From positions 1-55,932 of the forward strand of contig CANQDS010000004.1 of NCBI GenBank assembly GCA_947593655.1: a stretch of 55,932 nucleotides of DNA, given 5' to 3'. Made by a program: the position numbers and the translations under genes. The DNA comes from an uncultured Lachnospiraceae bacterium (GTDB lineage: Bacteria > Bacillota > Clostridia > Lachnospirales > Lachnospiraceae). The notes beneath the pieces are model-generated. The model did not search any database, was not told where the DNA came from, and saw nothing but the letters and a program-made list of their open reading frames with translations. This document shows positions 42,087 to 51,552 of this stretch, piece after piece; the stretch's first letter is position 1, and every line of letters begins with the position of its first letter.

Positions 42087-43796
42087 TTATTTCTTCCTCT
42101 TTGCCTCCTCAAAATTAATGATATTGTCTCTCTCTGCAGCGCCGGCCGCCTTCAACTCCGGCCGCCGGTTCCGCTTCTGCTCCATCTCATTCGGCGTAAA
42201 TCCCCGGTTCTCCCTCATCCGGGTATTGTTCCAGAGGACTTCCAGCAGCCCGGTCAAATCTTCCCGCTGCTGCTCGGTCCGGATGCGCACGCCCTCCTGA
42301 TCGATCAGCAGGAAGACATCCTGCATCCCGCCGCCGCAGCAGATCAGATTCTGGATCAGCGGCAGAATGCGGTCCACCGTCTTATGGAAAACATCCATCT
42401 GGTCGATCAGATAACGGCGCAACGGCTCCGCACCTTCGGCCTCCGGCAGGCTGCCGGTCGTTCCCACGCTGAAGATCTCCTCCTTGGTCGGGATATAAAA
42501 TTCCTTTTTGCCCTGCATCCGCAGAAGCTGTGCGCTGTCCTGGTAAACGTTGCTGCTGTAAAAACTGTCGCCCGCGAAATCGCCCTGGAACAATTCATAC
42601 GGCAGCGCGGCCGTCTGCCTGCGCACATCCTGCTCCGTCATATGGATCAGGCGGTTCGTCTCCAGCATCTTCATCAGGATCCGGATCGGCGTTACTCCGT
42701 AGAGCAGCCCGCAGGTTTTCAGGCAGCAGAGCAGATAACTTCTCTCCTGCTGGTCCTTCTGAAACGGCTTGGTCAGCATGATCTGGTCGCTGAATGTGTG
42801 ATACGCCTCTAAAACGTCTTTCGGCATGGTAATGCTGCCTTCTTCCAGAAGCCCCAGATAACCGGCTTCCAGGAGCTTCTCCGCGCCCAGAAAGCCGTCT
42901 CCCCACTTCTTGGAAGCCATCCAGCGTTCAAACGCGCAGATCTCGGTGTCCGTCAGGCAGGCGATATACTCCGCTATGACCTCCGGCTGCAGCATATGTT
43001 CGATCAGCCGGTCCTCCAGTTCGTCCCTCGGCAGCTCCGCCAGTTCCGGCACGCCCTTTTCCTCCGTGATCATCTGCAGCACGTCCATCGGATAATCCTC
43101 GAAAATCTCTTTTAAAGTCGCTCCCGAAAGTTTCTGCTCCCGGTACGCCGTCTGCAGCAGCCATTCCTCCATCCGGTCCATAGACTCCTGCAGCTGATCG
43201 TCGGGGCTGATGATCATGCCCTCTTTGTTCTGATCCTTTTTCGTGGCGCGCAGGCCGTAATCCCCGTCCCGCATATTTTTGTAAAGGGTGCTCTGCATCC
43301 GCTTCTCCGCACGCCCCCAGCGGTAGAAGAACTTCTCTTTCAGTTCCTCATTGACCTTCTGCATGTCATACGGCCGGGCTTCGCCCTCCGGATCCTCAGG
43401 CGGGCAGTCCCCCCGGTACTTCAAAACTACCGGATGATCCGCTTCCTGCTCCGGCAGGATCTTCTCCACGTCTACCCGGTGGCACCATTCGTCATCCACG
43501 GCGTAAATATAGGTAAAACGCTCGTTTGCCTCCAGATATTCACGGATAAACGCCTTAGACGCCTCCAGATGGTCGAATTCGTCGATCTCCAGAAGATCCG
43601 GATCGTCCGCATCCTCCATCACGTGCAGCTCCTGCTTGTAAAATTCAAATTCGAAAAAACCGTCGCCCGACCATCCCATCACCGTATTTAAGATCATGCT
43701 GAACTGGGAAAACGTGATCCCCGCCGGCACGACCACCCGCCTCCAGATCGGCGGTTTGGAATTTTTAATTGTGATTTTTAACTGAAACGCTTTCAT
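42087..43796 (-). CDS. Plasmid pRiA4b ORF-3-like family protein
   Basis: A 569-residue protein. The N-terminal 150 residues are the pRiA4b ORF-3-like (IS1096 TnpR-like) domain: LKITIKNSKPPIWRRVVVPA, a FSQFSMILNTVMGW segment, FEFYKQELHV and the YIYAVDDEWCHRVDVEKILP stretch. The remainder is a helical region with SEC-C-free, DUF-type sequence that I do not recognise. The function of the family is unknown, and no transposase is nearby. AAGGAG precedes the ATG. It converges with the XRE gene; the 60-bp gap holds a GGGCGCGCCC palindrome and no clear terminator. Confidence 0.85.
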   Translation of the reverse strand: MKAFQLKITIKNSKPPIWRRVVVPAGITFSQFSMILNTVMGWSGDGFFEFEFYKQELHVMEDADDPDLLEIDEFDHLEASKAFIREYLEANERFTYIYAVDDEWCHRVDVEKILPEQEADHPVVLKYRGDCPPEDPEGEARPYDMQKVNEELKEKFFYRWGRAEKRMQSTLYKNMRDGDYGLRATKKDQNKEGMIISPDDQLQESMDRMEEWLLQTAYREQKLSGATLKEIFEDYPMDVLQMITEEKGVPELAELPRDELEDRLIEHMLQPEVIAEYIACLTDTEICAFERWMASKKWGDGFLGAEKLLEAGYLGLLEEGSITMPKDVLEAYHTFSDQIMLTKPFQKDQQERSYLLCCLKTCGLLYGVTPIRILMKMLETNRLIHMTEQDVRRQTAALPYELFQGDFAGDSFYSSNVYQDSAQLLRMQGKKEFYIPTKEEIFSVGTTGSLPEAEGAEPLRRYLIDQMDVFHKTVDRILPLIQNLICCGGGMQDVFLLIDQEGVRIRTEQQREDLTGLLEVLWNNTRMRENRGFTPNEMEQKRNRRPELKAAGAAERDNIINFEEAKRKK

Positions 43797-43840
43797 TTGC
43801 TCCGCTCCTTATCCTTATTAATTATTTTACCCGATAACTG

Positions 43841-45100
43841 TTACAGCAAAAACTTGCTCATTGCATAATTGGAAAGATCCATGCCGCGGTCCGTCAGTGC
43901 GATCCGCCCTTCTGCAGCCGCCAAAAGCCCCTGCGCCTTCAATTCGTCCATAACCCTTCGGTATACCGCTTCGATCTGCATTCCGAAGCAGCGCTCGAAA
44001 TCCGCCCTCGCCACGCCGTCGTTCATCCGAAGCCCCAGAAACATGAATTCCTCCATCTGCGCCTTCCGCGCGACCGGCTCGGCCTCATCGTGCAGATTCG
44101 TCGCGATCCCCTGCTGCGACGCCGCAGAGGCCGGATGAACCGCTTCCTCGCCGTTTTGCCCTTCCTTCTGAAAAGCCGAAAGCGGAACGCTTTTGATCGC
44201 GTCCGCGCCGCTGATGTAGCGGTAGAGATCACGCGTATTGGTGTAGCGCACATTGTCGATCAAAGACGCCGCGCCCAGCCCCAGCCCGAGGTAATCCGCC
44301 CTCGTCCAGTAGCCGATATTGTGGCGGCATTCATAGCCTTTTTTCGCAAAATTCGAGATCTCATACTGCCGGTATCCGGCTTCCTCCAGCATATACTGCG
44401 CCATCTTATACATCCGGTAGGCATCGTCCTCGCTCGGAAGCGCCTCGGTCGGCAGCCCTCCCTGCTGGCGGACGGCGTCGAACTTATACTCATCGTAAAA
44501 AGGCGTTCCCTTTTCAATCATCAGCGCATACACGGACACATGCTCCGGCCGCAGGCGGACCACCCGCTGCAGCGATCCGGAAAAAACTTCCAGCGTCTGG
44601 TGCGGCAGGCCGCTGATCAGATCGACGCTGATATTGCCGAAGCCCGCATTCCGCGCCATTTCATAGGTTTTGATAAACTGCTCGTAGGTATGCATCCGGC
44701 CGAGCAGCTTTAATTCCGCATCCTCCGTGGACTGCAGCCCGATCGAAAGCCGGTTGACGCCCGCCGACCGGTAGCTCTGCAGTTTTGCGCCGGTCACGGT
44801 TCCAGGATTGCATTCCATGCTCACTTCGGCGTCCCGCTGGACCAGAAAGGAATTTCCGACCGCATCTAAAACGGCAAGCATCAGCTCCGTCCTCAGCCAT
44901 GTCGGCGTTCCGCCCCCGATATAAACCGTCGCCAATTCGTAACCGCTCATCTGGCGGCCGTACCAGGCGATCTCCGAAAGCAGCGCGTTTACATATTCCT
45001 CCTGCGTCTGTTCGTCGGCCGGAAACGACAGGAAATCGCAGTAGGCGCATTTTTTCACGCAGAAGGGCGTATGGATGTAAAGTTCCAGTTTCTTTTTCAC
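43841..45100 (-). CDS. hemW: Radical SAM heme chaperone HemW
   Basis: A 419-residue HemW-type radical SAM protein. The [4Fe-4S] motif CVKKCAYCDF lies near the N-terminus, followed by VYIGGGTPT and the HemN C-terminal domain (GARADFERCFG-like VARADFERCF). It starts at the GTG 45098-45100 after AGGGGG, 14 bp past the lepA stop; the longer frame overlaps lepA heavily and has no RBS. A short low-conservation insert (GQNGEEAVHPASAAS) lies near residue 340. HemW delivers heme to respiratory proteins and is not an oxygen-independent coproporphyrinogen oxidase. Confidence 0.92.
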   Translation of the reverse strand: MKKKLELYIHTPFCVKKCAYCDFLSFPADEQTQEEYVNALLSEIAWYGRQMSGYELATVYIGGGTPTWLRTELMLAVLDAVGNSFLVQRDAEVSMECNPGTVTGAKLQSYRSAGVNRLSIGLQSTEDAELKLLGRMHTYEQFIKTYEMARNAGFGNISVDLISGLPHQTLEVFSGSLQRVVRLRPEHVSVYALMIEKGTPFYDEYKFDAVRQQGGLPTEALPSEDDAYRMYKMAQYMLEEAGYRQYEISNFAKKGYECRHNIGYWTRADYLGLGLGAASLIDNVRYTNTRDLYRYISGADAIKSVPLSAFQKEGQNGEEAVHPASAASQQGIATNLHDEAEPVARKAQMEEFMFLGLRMNDGVARADFERCFGMQIEAVYRRVMDELKAQGLLAAAEGRIALTDRGMDLSNYAMSKFLL

Positions 45101-45114
45101 GTCTGCCCCCTGTC

Positions 45115-46926
45115 CTAATCCTCGTCCAATTTTAAAACACTCATAAACGCTGCCTGCGGGATCTCCACGCTGCCGATCTGGCGCATCCGCTTCTTGCCTT
45201 CCTTCTGTTTCTCCAGCAGTTTGCGTTTTCGGGTGATATCGCCGCCGTAGCACTTCGCCAGCACATCCTTGCGCATGGCCTTGACCGTCTCGCGGGCGAT
45301 CACCCGTCCCCCGACCGCCGCCTGGATCGGGATCTCAAACAGATGGCGCGGGATCTCCTCTTTGAGGCGTTCGCACATCCTGCGCCCCCGGTCGTAGGCG
45401 CTGTCCTTAAATACAATAAAGGAAAGCGCGTCAACCATTTCTTTATTAATGAGAATATCCAGCTTCACCAGCTCGGAACGGACGTACCCTTTCAGTTCAT
45501 AGTCCAGGGACGCATATCCGCGCGAACGTGATTTGAGGGCGTCGAAAAAGTCATAGATGATCTCGTTCAGCGGAAGTTCGTATTTGAGCAGCGCACGCGT
45601 CTCTTCCAGATAATCCATGCTGACATAGACGCCGCGGCGCTCCTGGCAGAGTTTCATGATCGCCCCGACATATTCGCTCGACACCATGATCTCCGCGGAA
45701 ACAAACGGTTCCTCCATGTAATCGATCTCCGACGGATCCGGCAGATTGGACGGGTTTGTCAGTTCGATCACTTCGCCGTTCGTCTTATGCACTTTATAGA
45801 TAACGCCCGGCGCCGTTGTCACCAGATCCAGATTAAATTCCCGCTCCAGCCGCTCCTCGATGATCTCCAGATGCAGAAGCCCTAAGAATCCGCACCGGAA
45901 GCCGAATCCCAGCGCAAGGGACGTTTCCGGTTCGTAGTAGAGCGAAGCGTCGTTGATCTGCAGTTTTTCCAGTGCATCCCGAAGATCGGGGTATTTCGCG
46001 CTGTCCGCCGGATAAAGCCCGCAGTACACCATCGGATTGACCTTCTTATAGCCCGGAAGCGCTTCGCTGCACGGGCGGCCGACCTCTGTCACCGTATCGC
46101 CGACGCGGGTATCGCGCACATTCTTGATGCCCGCCGCAAGATAACCGACCATCCCGGCGGAAAGCTCCTCGCACGGGATAAACTGCCCCGCGCCGAAGTA
46201 ACCGACTTCCACGACCTGATCCTGCGCCCCCGTCGCCATCATCCGGATCTGCGTCCCGACGCGCACCGTTCCTTCCATGATGCGGCAGAAAATGATCACG
46301 CCTTTATAGGAATCGTAGGTGGCGTCAAAGATCAGCGCCTTTAACGGCGCGCCGGCATCGCCTTTCGGCGCCGGGATCTTCTCTACGATCTGCTCGAGCA
46401 CTTCTTCGATGTTCAGCCCCGTTTTCGCGGAGATCCGCGGAGCGTCCTGCGCTTCGATCCCGATCACGTCCTCGATCTCCTGAATGACCTCGTCCGGCCT
46501 TGCGCTCGGCAGGTCGATCTTATTGATGACGGGAACCACGTCAAGATCGTGATCCATGGCAAGGTACACGTTCGCCAGCGTCTGCGCTTCCACGCCCTGC
46601 GCCGCGTCCACCACGAGCAGCGCGCCGTCGCACGCGGCAAGGCTCCGGGACACTTCGTAGTTAAAATCCACATGCCCCGGCGTATCGATCAGGTTGAAAA
46701 TATACTCCTCCCCGTCCTTCGCCTTGTAGATCACGCGGACCGCCTGCGATTTGATCGTAATGCCGCGCTCCCGTTCCAGTTCCATATTGTCAAGCACCTG
46801 CGCCTGCATCTCACGGCTCGTCAGCGTGCCGGTATGCTCTAAGATCCGGTCCGCCAGCGTGGATTTCCCGTGGTCAATATGTGCGATAATGCAAAAATTA
46901 CGAATTTTACTCTGATCTGCTGTCAT
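45115..46926 (-). CDS. lepA: Elongation factor 4 (LepA)
   Basis: A 603-residue translational GTPase that remodels or back-translocates stalled ribosomes. G1 is AHIDHGKST, with DTPGHVDF and NKIDLP following, and the LepA-specific C-terminal domain is complete ([20 protein letters not shown], then [20 protein letters not shown]). The start is the ATG 46924-46926, giving the normal [20 protein letters not shown] start. It lies upstream of hemW, the usual order in Clostridia. Confidence 0.98.
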   Translation of the reverse strand: MTADQSKIRNFCIIAHIDHGKSTLADRILEHTGTLTSREMQAQVLDNMELERERGITIKSQAVRVIYKAKDGEEYIFNLIDTPGHVDFNYEVSRSLAACDGALLVVDAAQGVEAQTLANVYLAMDHDLDVVPVINKIDLPSARPDEVIQEIEDVIGIEAQDAPRISAKTGLNIEEVLEQIVEKIPAPKGDAGAPLKALIFDATYDSYKGVIIFCRIMEGTVRVGTQIRMMATGAQDQVVEVGYFGAGQFIPCEELSAGMVGYLAAGIKNVRDTRVGDTVTEVGRPCSEALPGYKKVNPMVYCGLYPADSAKYPDLRDALEKLQINDASLYYEPETSLALGFGFRCGFLGLLHLEIIEERLEREFNLDLVTTAPGVIYKVHKTNGEVIELTNPSNLPDPSEIDYMEEPFVSAEIMVSSEYVGAIMKLCQERRGVYVSMDYLEETRALLKYELPLNEIIYDFFDALKSRSRGYASLDYELKGYVRSELVKLDILINKEMVDALSFIVFKDSAYDRGRRMCERLKEEIPRHLFEIPIQAAVGGRVIARETVKAMRKDVLAKCYGGDITRKRKLLEKQKEGKKRMRQIGSVEIPQAAFMSVLKLDED

Positions 46927-46961
46927 TTTTCTTCTATCTCCCTCTGATATTGTAATACCAT

Positions 46962-47951
46962 TTACACCCACAATGCAAGCAGGGCATTCTTATTTTCTTC
47001 ATCTGCGAAGCTCATTTCCACAGAATCCCGGTAAATGCGCCCAAGTTCCTCCCGGCCGAGCCCGTAAACGCCGCACAGGAGCTGAAATTCCCCGGTAAGG
47101 CTGACCGCGCTTACCGTCCGGTTATCCGTATTGACCGACACCGGCACCCCGTTTTTCCGGAAGATCCCAAACGGATAGTCCTCCATCCCCGAAACGGCTT
47201 TCGTCTGCAGATTGCTGGTCGGGCAGAGTTCCACGCCGATGCGGCGCTCCCGGCAGAGGCGCATACTCTCCGTATCTTTCGCCATCGCGATTCCGTGCCC
47301 CAGGCGCTTCGCGCCCAGTTCGATCGCCTCTTTCACGTTTTCGATGCTGCCGCATTCCCCGGAATGGATCGTAAACGGCATTCCCAGCCGCTTTGCCTCC
47401 CGGAAAAACGTGCGGTATTCCCGTGTCGGATACGCTTTTTCATCTCCCGCAAGGTCGCATCCGGCCACGCCTGCCCCGAACAGTTCCCGCGCTTCCCGCA
47501 GCATGGCCAGATTCTCTTCCATCGGAAGATTGCGCATCCCGCAGACAAGAATGCCCGTGCGGATCCCCGTCTCTTCCCGCGCCCGGCGCAGGCCGCTTTC
47601 CACACTCTCTAGGATCTCCCGGACGCTTAAGCCTTCCTGCGTGGAAAAAGACGGCGCGAACCGCACTTCCAGATAGCGCACCTGTTCTACGGCCGCATCT
47701 TCGGCCAGTCCGTACGACGCCGCGGCCAGTTCTTCTTTCGTCTGCAGGCAGCGCAGCGGCAGATCAAACCGCGTCAGATACTCCGCCAGATCCGGACAGT
47801 CCATCGGAGCCTCCATCCGCTGTTTCAACTCCTCGATGGAGTACGTTTCCCCGCGCAGCGCCAGAAGGCGCTGCACCAGCTCCGGCTTTAAAGAGCCGTC
47901 CAGATGACAGTGAAGTTCAATTTTGGGCATTTCCCGCAGAAAATCCAGCAT
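46962..47951 (-). CDS. add: Adenosine deaminase
   Basis: A 329-residue TIM-barrel deaminase that converts adenosine or deoxyadenosine to inosine. The zinc ligands and catalytic residues are in place: HCHLDGS near the N-terminus, the TIHSGE motif, LGHGIAM, and the VNTDNRTVS motif. AAGGAG precedes the ATG. It sits in a nucleoside-salvage group with cdd and a uridine phosphorylase, and is 35 bp upstream of lepA. Confidence 0.95.
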   Translation of the reverse strand: MLDFLREMPKIELHCHLDGSLKPELVQRLLALRGETYSIEELKQRMEAPMDCPDLAEYLTRFDLPLRCLQTKEELAAASYGLAEDAAVEQVRYLEVRFAPSFSTQEGLSVREILESVESGLRRAREETGIRTGILVCGMRNLPMEENLAMLREARELFGAGVAGCDLAGDEKAYPTREYRTFFREAKRLGMPFTIHSGECGSIENVKEAIELGAKRLGHGIAMAKDTESMRLCRERRIGVELCPTSNLQTKAVSGMEDYPFGIFRKNGVPVSVNTDNRTVSAVSLTGEFQLLCGVYGLGREELGRIYRDSVEMSFADEENKNALLALWV

Positions 47952-48062
47952 GACTTGTTCTCCTTTTTATTTTACTTCTGTATCGTTTGGGTACAACACC
48001 GGCCGGTGGAAATCCGGTTGCGGCATGGCCGGGTTTTGTGTCATCCCTGCAAAGCCTTGGCT

Positions 48063-48509
48063 TCAACCCTGTAAGTTCTGCGCCCCGAAGCCGAGCGGAA
48101 ACAATTCTCCCAGCGTCAGCACCCGGTAATCCTTCGGGCTTCTCGCCAGAATGACTTCAAACGTTTCCGCGTCGCAGAATTCCGCCAGCACCTGACGGCA
48201 AACGCCGCAGGGCGATACTTCCGCAAGTGTTTCTGCACCTTTTTCCCCGCCCGCGACTGCGATCGCCCGAAAACGGCGCTCGCCTTCGCTCACCGCTTTA
48301 AATACCGCGGTGCGTTCCGCGCAGTTGGTCGGCGTATACGCAGCATTTTCCACGTTGCATCCCTGATAAATCCGCCCGCTCTCCGTCAAAAGCGCCGCCC
48401 CGACGCAGAAGCGCGAATACGGCGCGTAGGAGCGTTTTCTCGCCTCTAACGCAAGTTCCGCTAATGTTGCATAATCGATTTCCCGATTCATTTCCCGGCT
48501 GTCTGGCAT
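48063..48509 (-). CDS. cdd: Cytidine deaminase
   Basis: A 148-residue homotetrameric-type cytidine deaminase. The zinc site is seen as NCAERTAVF (Cys-Ala-Glu) and SPCGVCRQVL (PCGxCRQ), with FCVGAALLTESG and NVENAAY as the other family signatures. The 10 or so residues after the last motif are a little long. I keep the ATG 48507-48509 (AGAGGAA upstream); an internal Met six codons on is possible. Its leader contains three palindromes at 33-bp spacing. Confidence 0.95.
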   Translation of the reverse strand: MPDSREMNREIDYATLAELALEARKRSYAPYSRFCVGAALLTESGRIYQGCNVENAAYTPTNCAERTAVFKAVSEGERRFRAIAVAGGEKGAETLAEVSPCGVCRQVLAEFCDAETFEVILARSPKDYRVLTLGELFPLGFGAQNLQG

Positions 48510-48511
48510 TC

Positions 48512-48608
48512 TTTTTCCTCTCTTTCAAAGTGCTTTTGGGTTGGGTTTTTCTTTCTTCCAAAGCGCTTTGGGGGTGGGTTTTCCTTGCTTCCAAAGCGCT
48601 TTCGGTTC
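48512..48608 (-). repeat. 33-bp tandem repeat with palindromes in the cdd leader
   Basis: Three units with exact 33-bp period, each centred on the palindrome AAAG(C/T)GCTTT (48527-48536, 48560-48569, 48593-48602). The last unit supplies the cdd ribosome binding site. The two distal units are more alike than the one next to the gene. Confidence 0.8.
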
Positions 48609-48618
48609 CGATGCGTTA

Positions 48619-48648
48619 AGTATAACATATGCTTATAGCGTTTACTAG
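48619..48648 (-). promoter_or_regulatory. Candidate cdd promoter (extended -10)
   Basis: On the minus strand TGTTATACT gives an extended -10 (TATACT at 48619-48624), but no good -35 lies upstream. It sits between the restriction-gene terminator and the 33-bp repeats. Confidence 0.45.
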
Positions 48649-48657
48649 AAGAAATAT

Positions 48658-48681
48658 GGGGTGCGGCAGATGCCGCACCCC
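48658..48681 (-). terminator. Terminator of the restriction-modification unit
   Basis: A perfect 9-bp stem GGGGTGCGG / CCGCACCCC with a six-base loop, followed on the minus strand by ATATTTCTTCT. It lies 35 bp after the restriction gene. Confidence 0.82.
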
Positions 48682-48715
48682 ATGTCTTATGACAGCATTT
48701 TATTCTCCATTGGCG

Positions 48716-49591
48716 TTACACAGCCAGATCCAATGGCAGATCCGAAATATCCTTCAAGCGTTTTCCCTGTACTAAAGTATCCAGAATTTCAACCGCATCT
48801 TCCGATCCCACTTCTTTTACGGCACGCATTAACTCATAAAGGGCAAAATGATACACACAATCGATATCTCCGGTTCCTAACGCTAATGACGCCAAACGAT
48901 TCGGCATAGATTCTGCAGTCACCACTACAATATGAGGAAGATGTCCTTTCCGGTTGCGGATTAAATTTAAGGCCTCTGTCCGGCTGTTCTGTGCCCGGTC
49001 GCTCCGCATCGTATATTTAGCCGATACGCTGGCATGCAGCAATGGTTTCCCTCCATTCTGCTTCCTGAGATCAGCCATTTTACTGATATTATCATCAACA
49101 ATATATGCTTCCGAATTAATCTCTTTATCTTCATAAAGTTCACGATAAATCACAATATCCGGAGTAACAAGATAATCATTTCCCAAAGCAGCTGCTAATT
49201 GTGCATTTTCTGATGTTAATTCATTCAAATAAGCCAAATGCGCATACTGTTCGAAATCGCTTGTTTTTAGCCGATTGTTATTGCCAAGCTGCAATATTGA
49301 CCATTTTCCAGGGCGCAGATCTTGTAAATATGGAAATGTATTTTGCAGATACTCCATTGTCAGCATTTCAAACTGTTTTCCAAGTGTTTGCCCGGAAATC
49401 TTATCAACTGTATGAACCGTATGTTGAAACTCATTGACCAGAATATCAATCATCTTCCCTGATATCGCTTTTGAACCTTTACTGCTGATATCTGCATTCG
49501 ATGCCGCTCCTGCTTTTGTTAATGTCAGCGTATTCGTTTCAAACAATCGCTCGTGAAAATGAAATCTCGCATTCGTTATTAACGCTTTCAT
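48716..49591 (-). CDS. NgoMIV-family type II restriction endonuclease (predicted G^CCGGC)
   Basis: A 291-residue enzyme that resembles NgoMIV along its whole length. The N-terminus has the ISGQTLGKQFEMLTM segment. The active-site residues are at PD (144-145), Ser190 and Lys192 in LLHASVSAK, with Glu75 as the distant acid, the same spacing as in NgoMIV. The recognition region SDRAQNSRTEALNLIRNRKG and the C-terminus GKRLKDISDLPLDLAV are strongly conserved. It should cut GCCGGC. It overlaps the methyltransferase gene by 53 bp, so the order is methylase first, which favours early protection. GC content is visibly lower than in the flanking genes. Confidence 0.9.
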   Translation of the reverse strand: MKALITNARFHFHERLFETNTLTLTKAGAASNADISSKGSKAISGKMIDILVNEFQHTVHTVDKISGQTLGKQFEMLTMEYLQNTFPYLQDLRPGKWSILQLGNNNRLKTSDFEQYAHLAYLNELTSENAQLAAALGNDYLVTPDIVIYRELYEDKEINSEAYIVDDNISKMADLRKQNGGKPLLHASVSAKYTMRSDRAQNSRTEALNLIRNRKGHLPHIVVVTAESMPNRLASLALGTGDIDCVYHFALYELMRAVKEVGSEDAVEILDTLVQGKRLKDISDLPLDLAV

Positions 49592-50525
49592 ATTCTAAAC
49601 ACTCCTTTATCCTTTCCCCGATCGCTTTCGCAACCGGCGGCGGAAATGCATTCCCGATCATACGGCATGCTATCGTTTTCTTTTGGCCAAATGACCATGT
49701 ATCCGGAAATCCTTGTATTCTTGCCATCATCCTGCTTGTCAATCTCGGCATTCCTTCAAAATCGGCTGGCGGAGCGGAGTCAGCAACTCCTCTCCCATCT
49801 ACTCCGAGTTCTGCCCAGGCATTCCTCGCTCTCACCGGCCCAAGATCAGGACCGCCATGCTTTTTTGAGCCTCCCACTAAGGTCGGGGCAATTTTATCGG
49901 CTTTTTTTGCCCATTGCCTTGCACCCTCCCATTTGTTTTCTGCCATTAAATCATACAATACCTTGCCGACTGTTGGCGCTCCTTTCGGATTTCCCTCCGG
50001 ATATCGAAAAGAGCCCGGTTCATTTTTATGGATGCCGACAATCACCACCCGCGGCCGCAGCTGCGGAACACCAAAATCAGAGGCATTGATCAATCTGATC
50101 TGTGTAATATATCCCAATTTTTCTATAGATTTTAAAATATAAGAGCGATACTCGTTAAAATTGGGATCCAGAAAACCTCTGACATTTTCCAGCATAACCG
50201 CCCGCGGCTGCATTTCCCTGATCAATCTGATCGCTTCCGGGAACAGATCCCGCTCATCATCCTTCCCTAACTGCTTTCCCGCAATGGAAAACGGCGGACA
50301 CGGAACGCCTCCTGCCAGAAGATCTACTCCCTGATATGCTTTACCGTCAAAGTCATGCACATCCTGACATATTACGTTCCACTCCGGACGATTCAGTTTT
50401 AAAATTTTACAATAATCTGCTTCGTACTCAATAAGCGCAATATGCGTAAATCCGGCTGATGCAAGTCCAAGCGCCTGTCCTCCGGCGCCCGCACATATCT
50501 CAACACAAGTTAACGGCCTTTGCAT
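49539..50525 (-). CDS. C5-cytosine DNA methyltransferase of the NgoMIV-like system
   Basis: A 328-residue m5C methyltransferase. It begins with MQRPLTCVEICAGAGGQALG (AdoMet motif I), then PCPPFS (75-80, catalytic Cys76), ENVRG (113-117), the QLRPRVVIVG motif and a C-terminal GNAFPPPVAKAIG motif X. I start at the ATG 50523-50525, eight bases after GGAGG; a longer frame would begin at about the -10 of the promoter. It should modify GCCGGC. Its 3' end overlaps the endonuclease start by 53 bp. No Vsr or C protein gene was seen. Confidence 0.95.
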   Translation of the reverse strand: MQRPLTCVEICAGAGGQALGLASAGFTHIALIEYEADYCKILKLNRPEWNVICQDVHDFDGKAYQGVDLLAGGVPCPPFSIAGKQLGKDDERDLFPEAIRLIREMQPRAVMLENVRGFLDPNFNEYRSYILKSIEKLGYITQIRLINASDFGVPQLRPRVVIVGIHKNEPGSFRYPEGNPKGAPTVGKVLYDLMAENKWEGARQWAKKADKIAPTLVGGSKKHGGPDLGPVRARNAWAELGVDGRGVADSAPPADFEGMPRLTSRMMARIQGFPDTWSFGQKKTIACRMIGNAFPPPVAKAIGERIKECLEYESVNNECEISFSRAIV

Positions 50526-50601
50526 ATAACATTCCTCCCCGCCATTGCTGCTTTCCATACTTTCCCAATTCCAATATAGAAACACCCTATTGTTTCGTTC
50601 C

Positions 50602-50630
50602 AGTATACCATGTGCCAAATTGTTCATCAA
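50602..50630 (-). promoter_or_regulatory. Promoter of the restriction-modification unit
   Basis: On the minus strand, TTGATG (50625-50630), a 17-bp spacer and TATACT (50602-50607), about 75 bp before the methyltransferase start. Confidence 0.75.
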
Positions 50631-50687
50631 GCAATTCTCATTATTTATCCAGGCGCAGAAACATCAGTTCCCGCGCTTTTACCTTTT

Positions 50688-51464
50688 TTATTCCAGCGAA
50701 GCGCGGATCAGCTCCCGCATCGCCTCGACCGCCACGGTGACAGCCGTCTGCGTATCGTGCACCTGCGGATTGGAAAGCCCTTTGCGGGCGCGTTCCTGAT
50801 TCGCAAGGGCGAGCAGGCAGGAACCGACTCTCACCCTTAGAAAACTGCCCGCGATAAACAGCGCCGCCGTCTCCATTTCCGATGCAAGGCAGCCCATCCT
50901 AAGCCATGCATTCCATTTATTCTGCAGTTCATAGCTGACCGGCATCACTTCCGGTTCATGCTGCCCGAAAAAAGAATCCTTCGACTGGACGACGCCGATG
51001 TGCCACCGGACGCCCGCTTTCTGCGCCGCATGAGCCAGCGCGTTCATCACGGTCGGATCCGGTACGGCCGGATATTCGAGCGGGGCATATTCACGGCTTG
51101 TCCCTTCCATGCGCACCGCCCCGTTGGCGATCACCAGATCGCCGCCTAAAACCTCATCCTGCATTCCGCCGCAGGTTCCGACGCGGATAAACGTGTCCGC
51201 CCCGCATTTTGCCAGTTCTTCCAACGCGATCGCCGCCGACGGGCCGCCGATCCCGGTAGAGACCACGCTGACTGCTGCCCCTTCCAAAGTTCCGGTATAG
51301 GTAACAAATTCACGGCTGTCTGCCACAAGCTTTGCCTGTTCCAAATGTGCGGCGATCTGCCGGCACCGCTTCGGATCTCCCGGAAGAATGACGAATCTGC
51401 CGACATCTTCCGGTCCGACCATAGTATGATATTGTTTACCGCTTCCTTCCGTATAATCAACCAT
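50688..51464 (-). CDS. udp: Uridine phosphorylase (PNP/UDP family)
   Basis: A 258-residue nucleoside phosphorylase that splits uridine to uracil and ribose 1-phosphate. The phosphate-binding [37 protein letters not shown] and the [13 protein letters not shown] motif mark the UP branch. The ATG 51462-51464 is preceded by GGGAGGG. The stretch upstream that stays in frame contains a palindrome and a -10-like sequence. It ends the spoIIP-side of the salvage group; the specificity could be broader than uridine. Confidence 0.9.
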   Translation of the reverse strand: MVDYTEGSGKQYHTMVGPEDVGRFVILPGDPKRCRQIAAHLEQAKLVADSREFVTYTGTLEGAAVSVVSTGIGGPSAAIALEELAKCGADTFIRVGTCGGMQDEVLGGDLVIANGAVRMEGTSREYAPLEYPAVPDPTVMNALAHAAQKAGVRWHIGVVQSKDSFFGQHEPEVMPVSYELQNKWNAWLRMGCLASEMETAALFIAGSFLRVRVGSCLLALANQERARKGLSNPQVHDTQTAVTVAVEAMRELIRASLE

Positions 51465-51491
51465 TTTGATCCCTCCCCGTTTTCTCATATA

Positions 51492-51509
51492 GTATCCTGT
51501 GCAGGATAC
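51492..51509 (-). promoter_or_regulatory. Palindrome in the leader of the uridine phosphorylase gene
   Basis: Perfect 8-bp arms GTATCCTG-TG-CAGGATAC lie about 28 bp before the ATG and just after a TGTTATAAG extended -10-like sequence. A position over the transcription start suggests an operator, although a leader hairpin is also possible. The regulator is unknown. Confidence 0.55.
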
Positions 51510-51552
51510 CCTTATAACATTGTAGCATTTTCTTGGGAAACAGGGAAGGTTT

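Noticed and set aside
42087-43796. Transposon or insertion sequence because of the pRiA4b/IS1096 TnpR-like domain
   Set aside because: No transposase, terminal inverted repeats or target duplication seen; the family is often chromosomal and stand-alone.
48298-48594. 98-codon minus-strand frame starting in the 33-bp repeats
   Set aside because: It overlaps cdd in another frame. The period of 33 bp keeps any frame open by chance. cdd itself has a good RBS and full family match.
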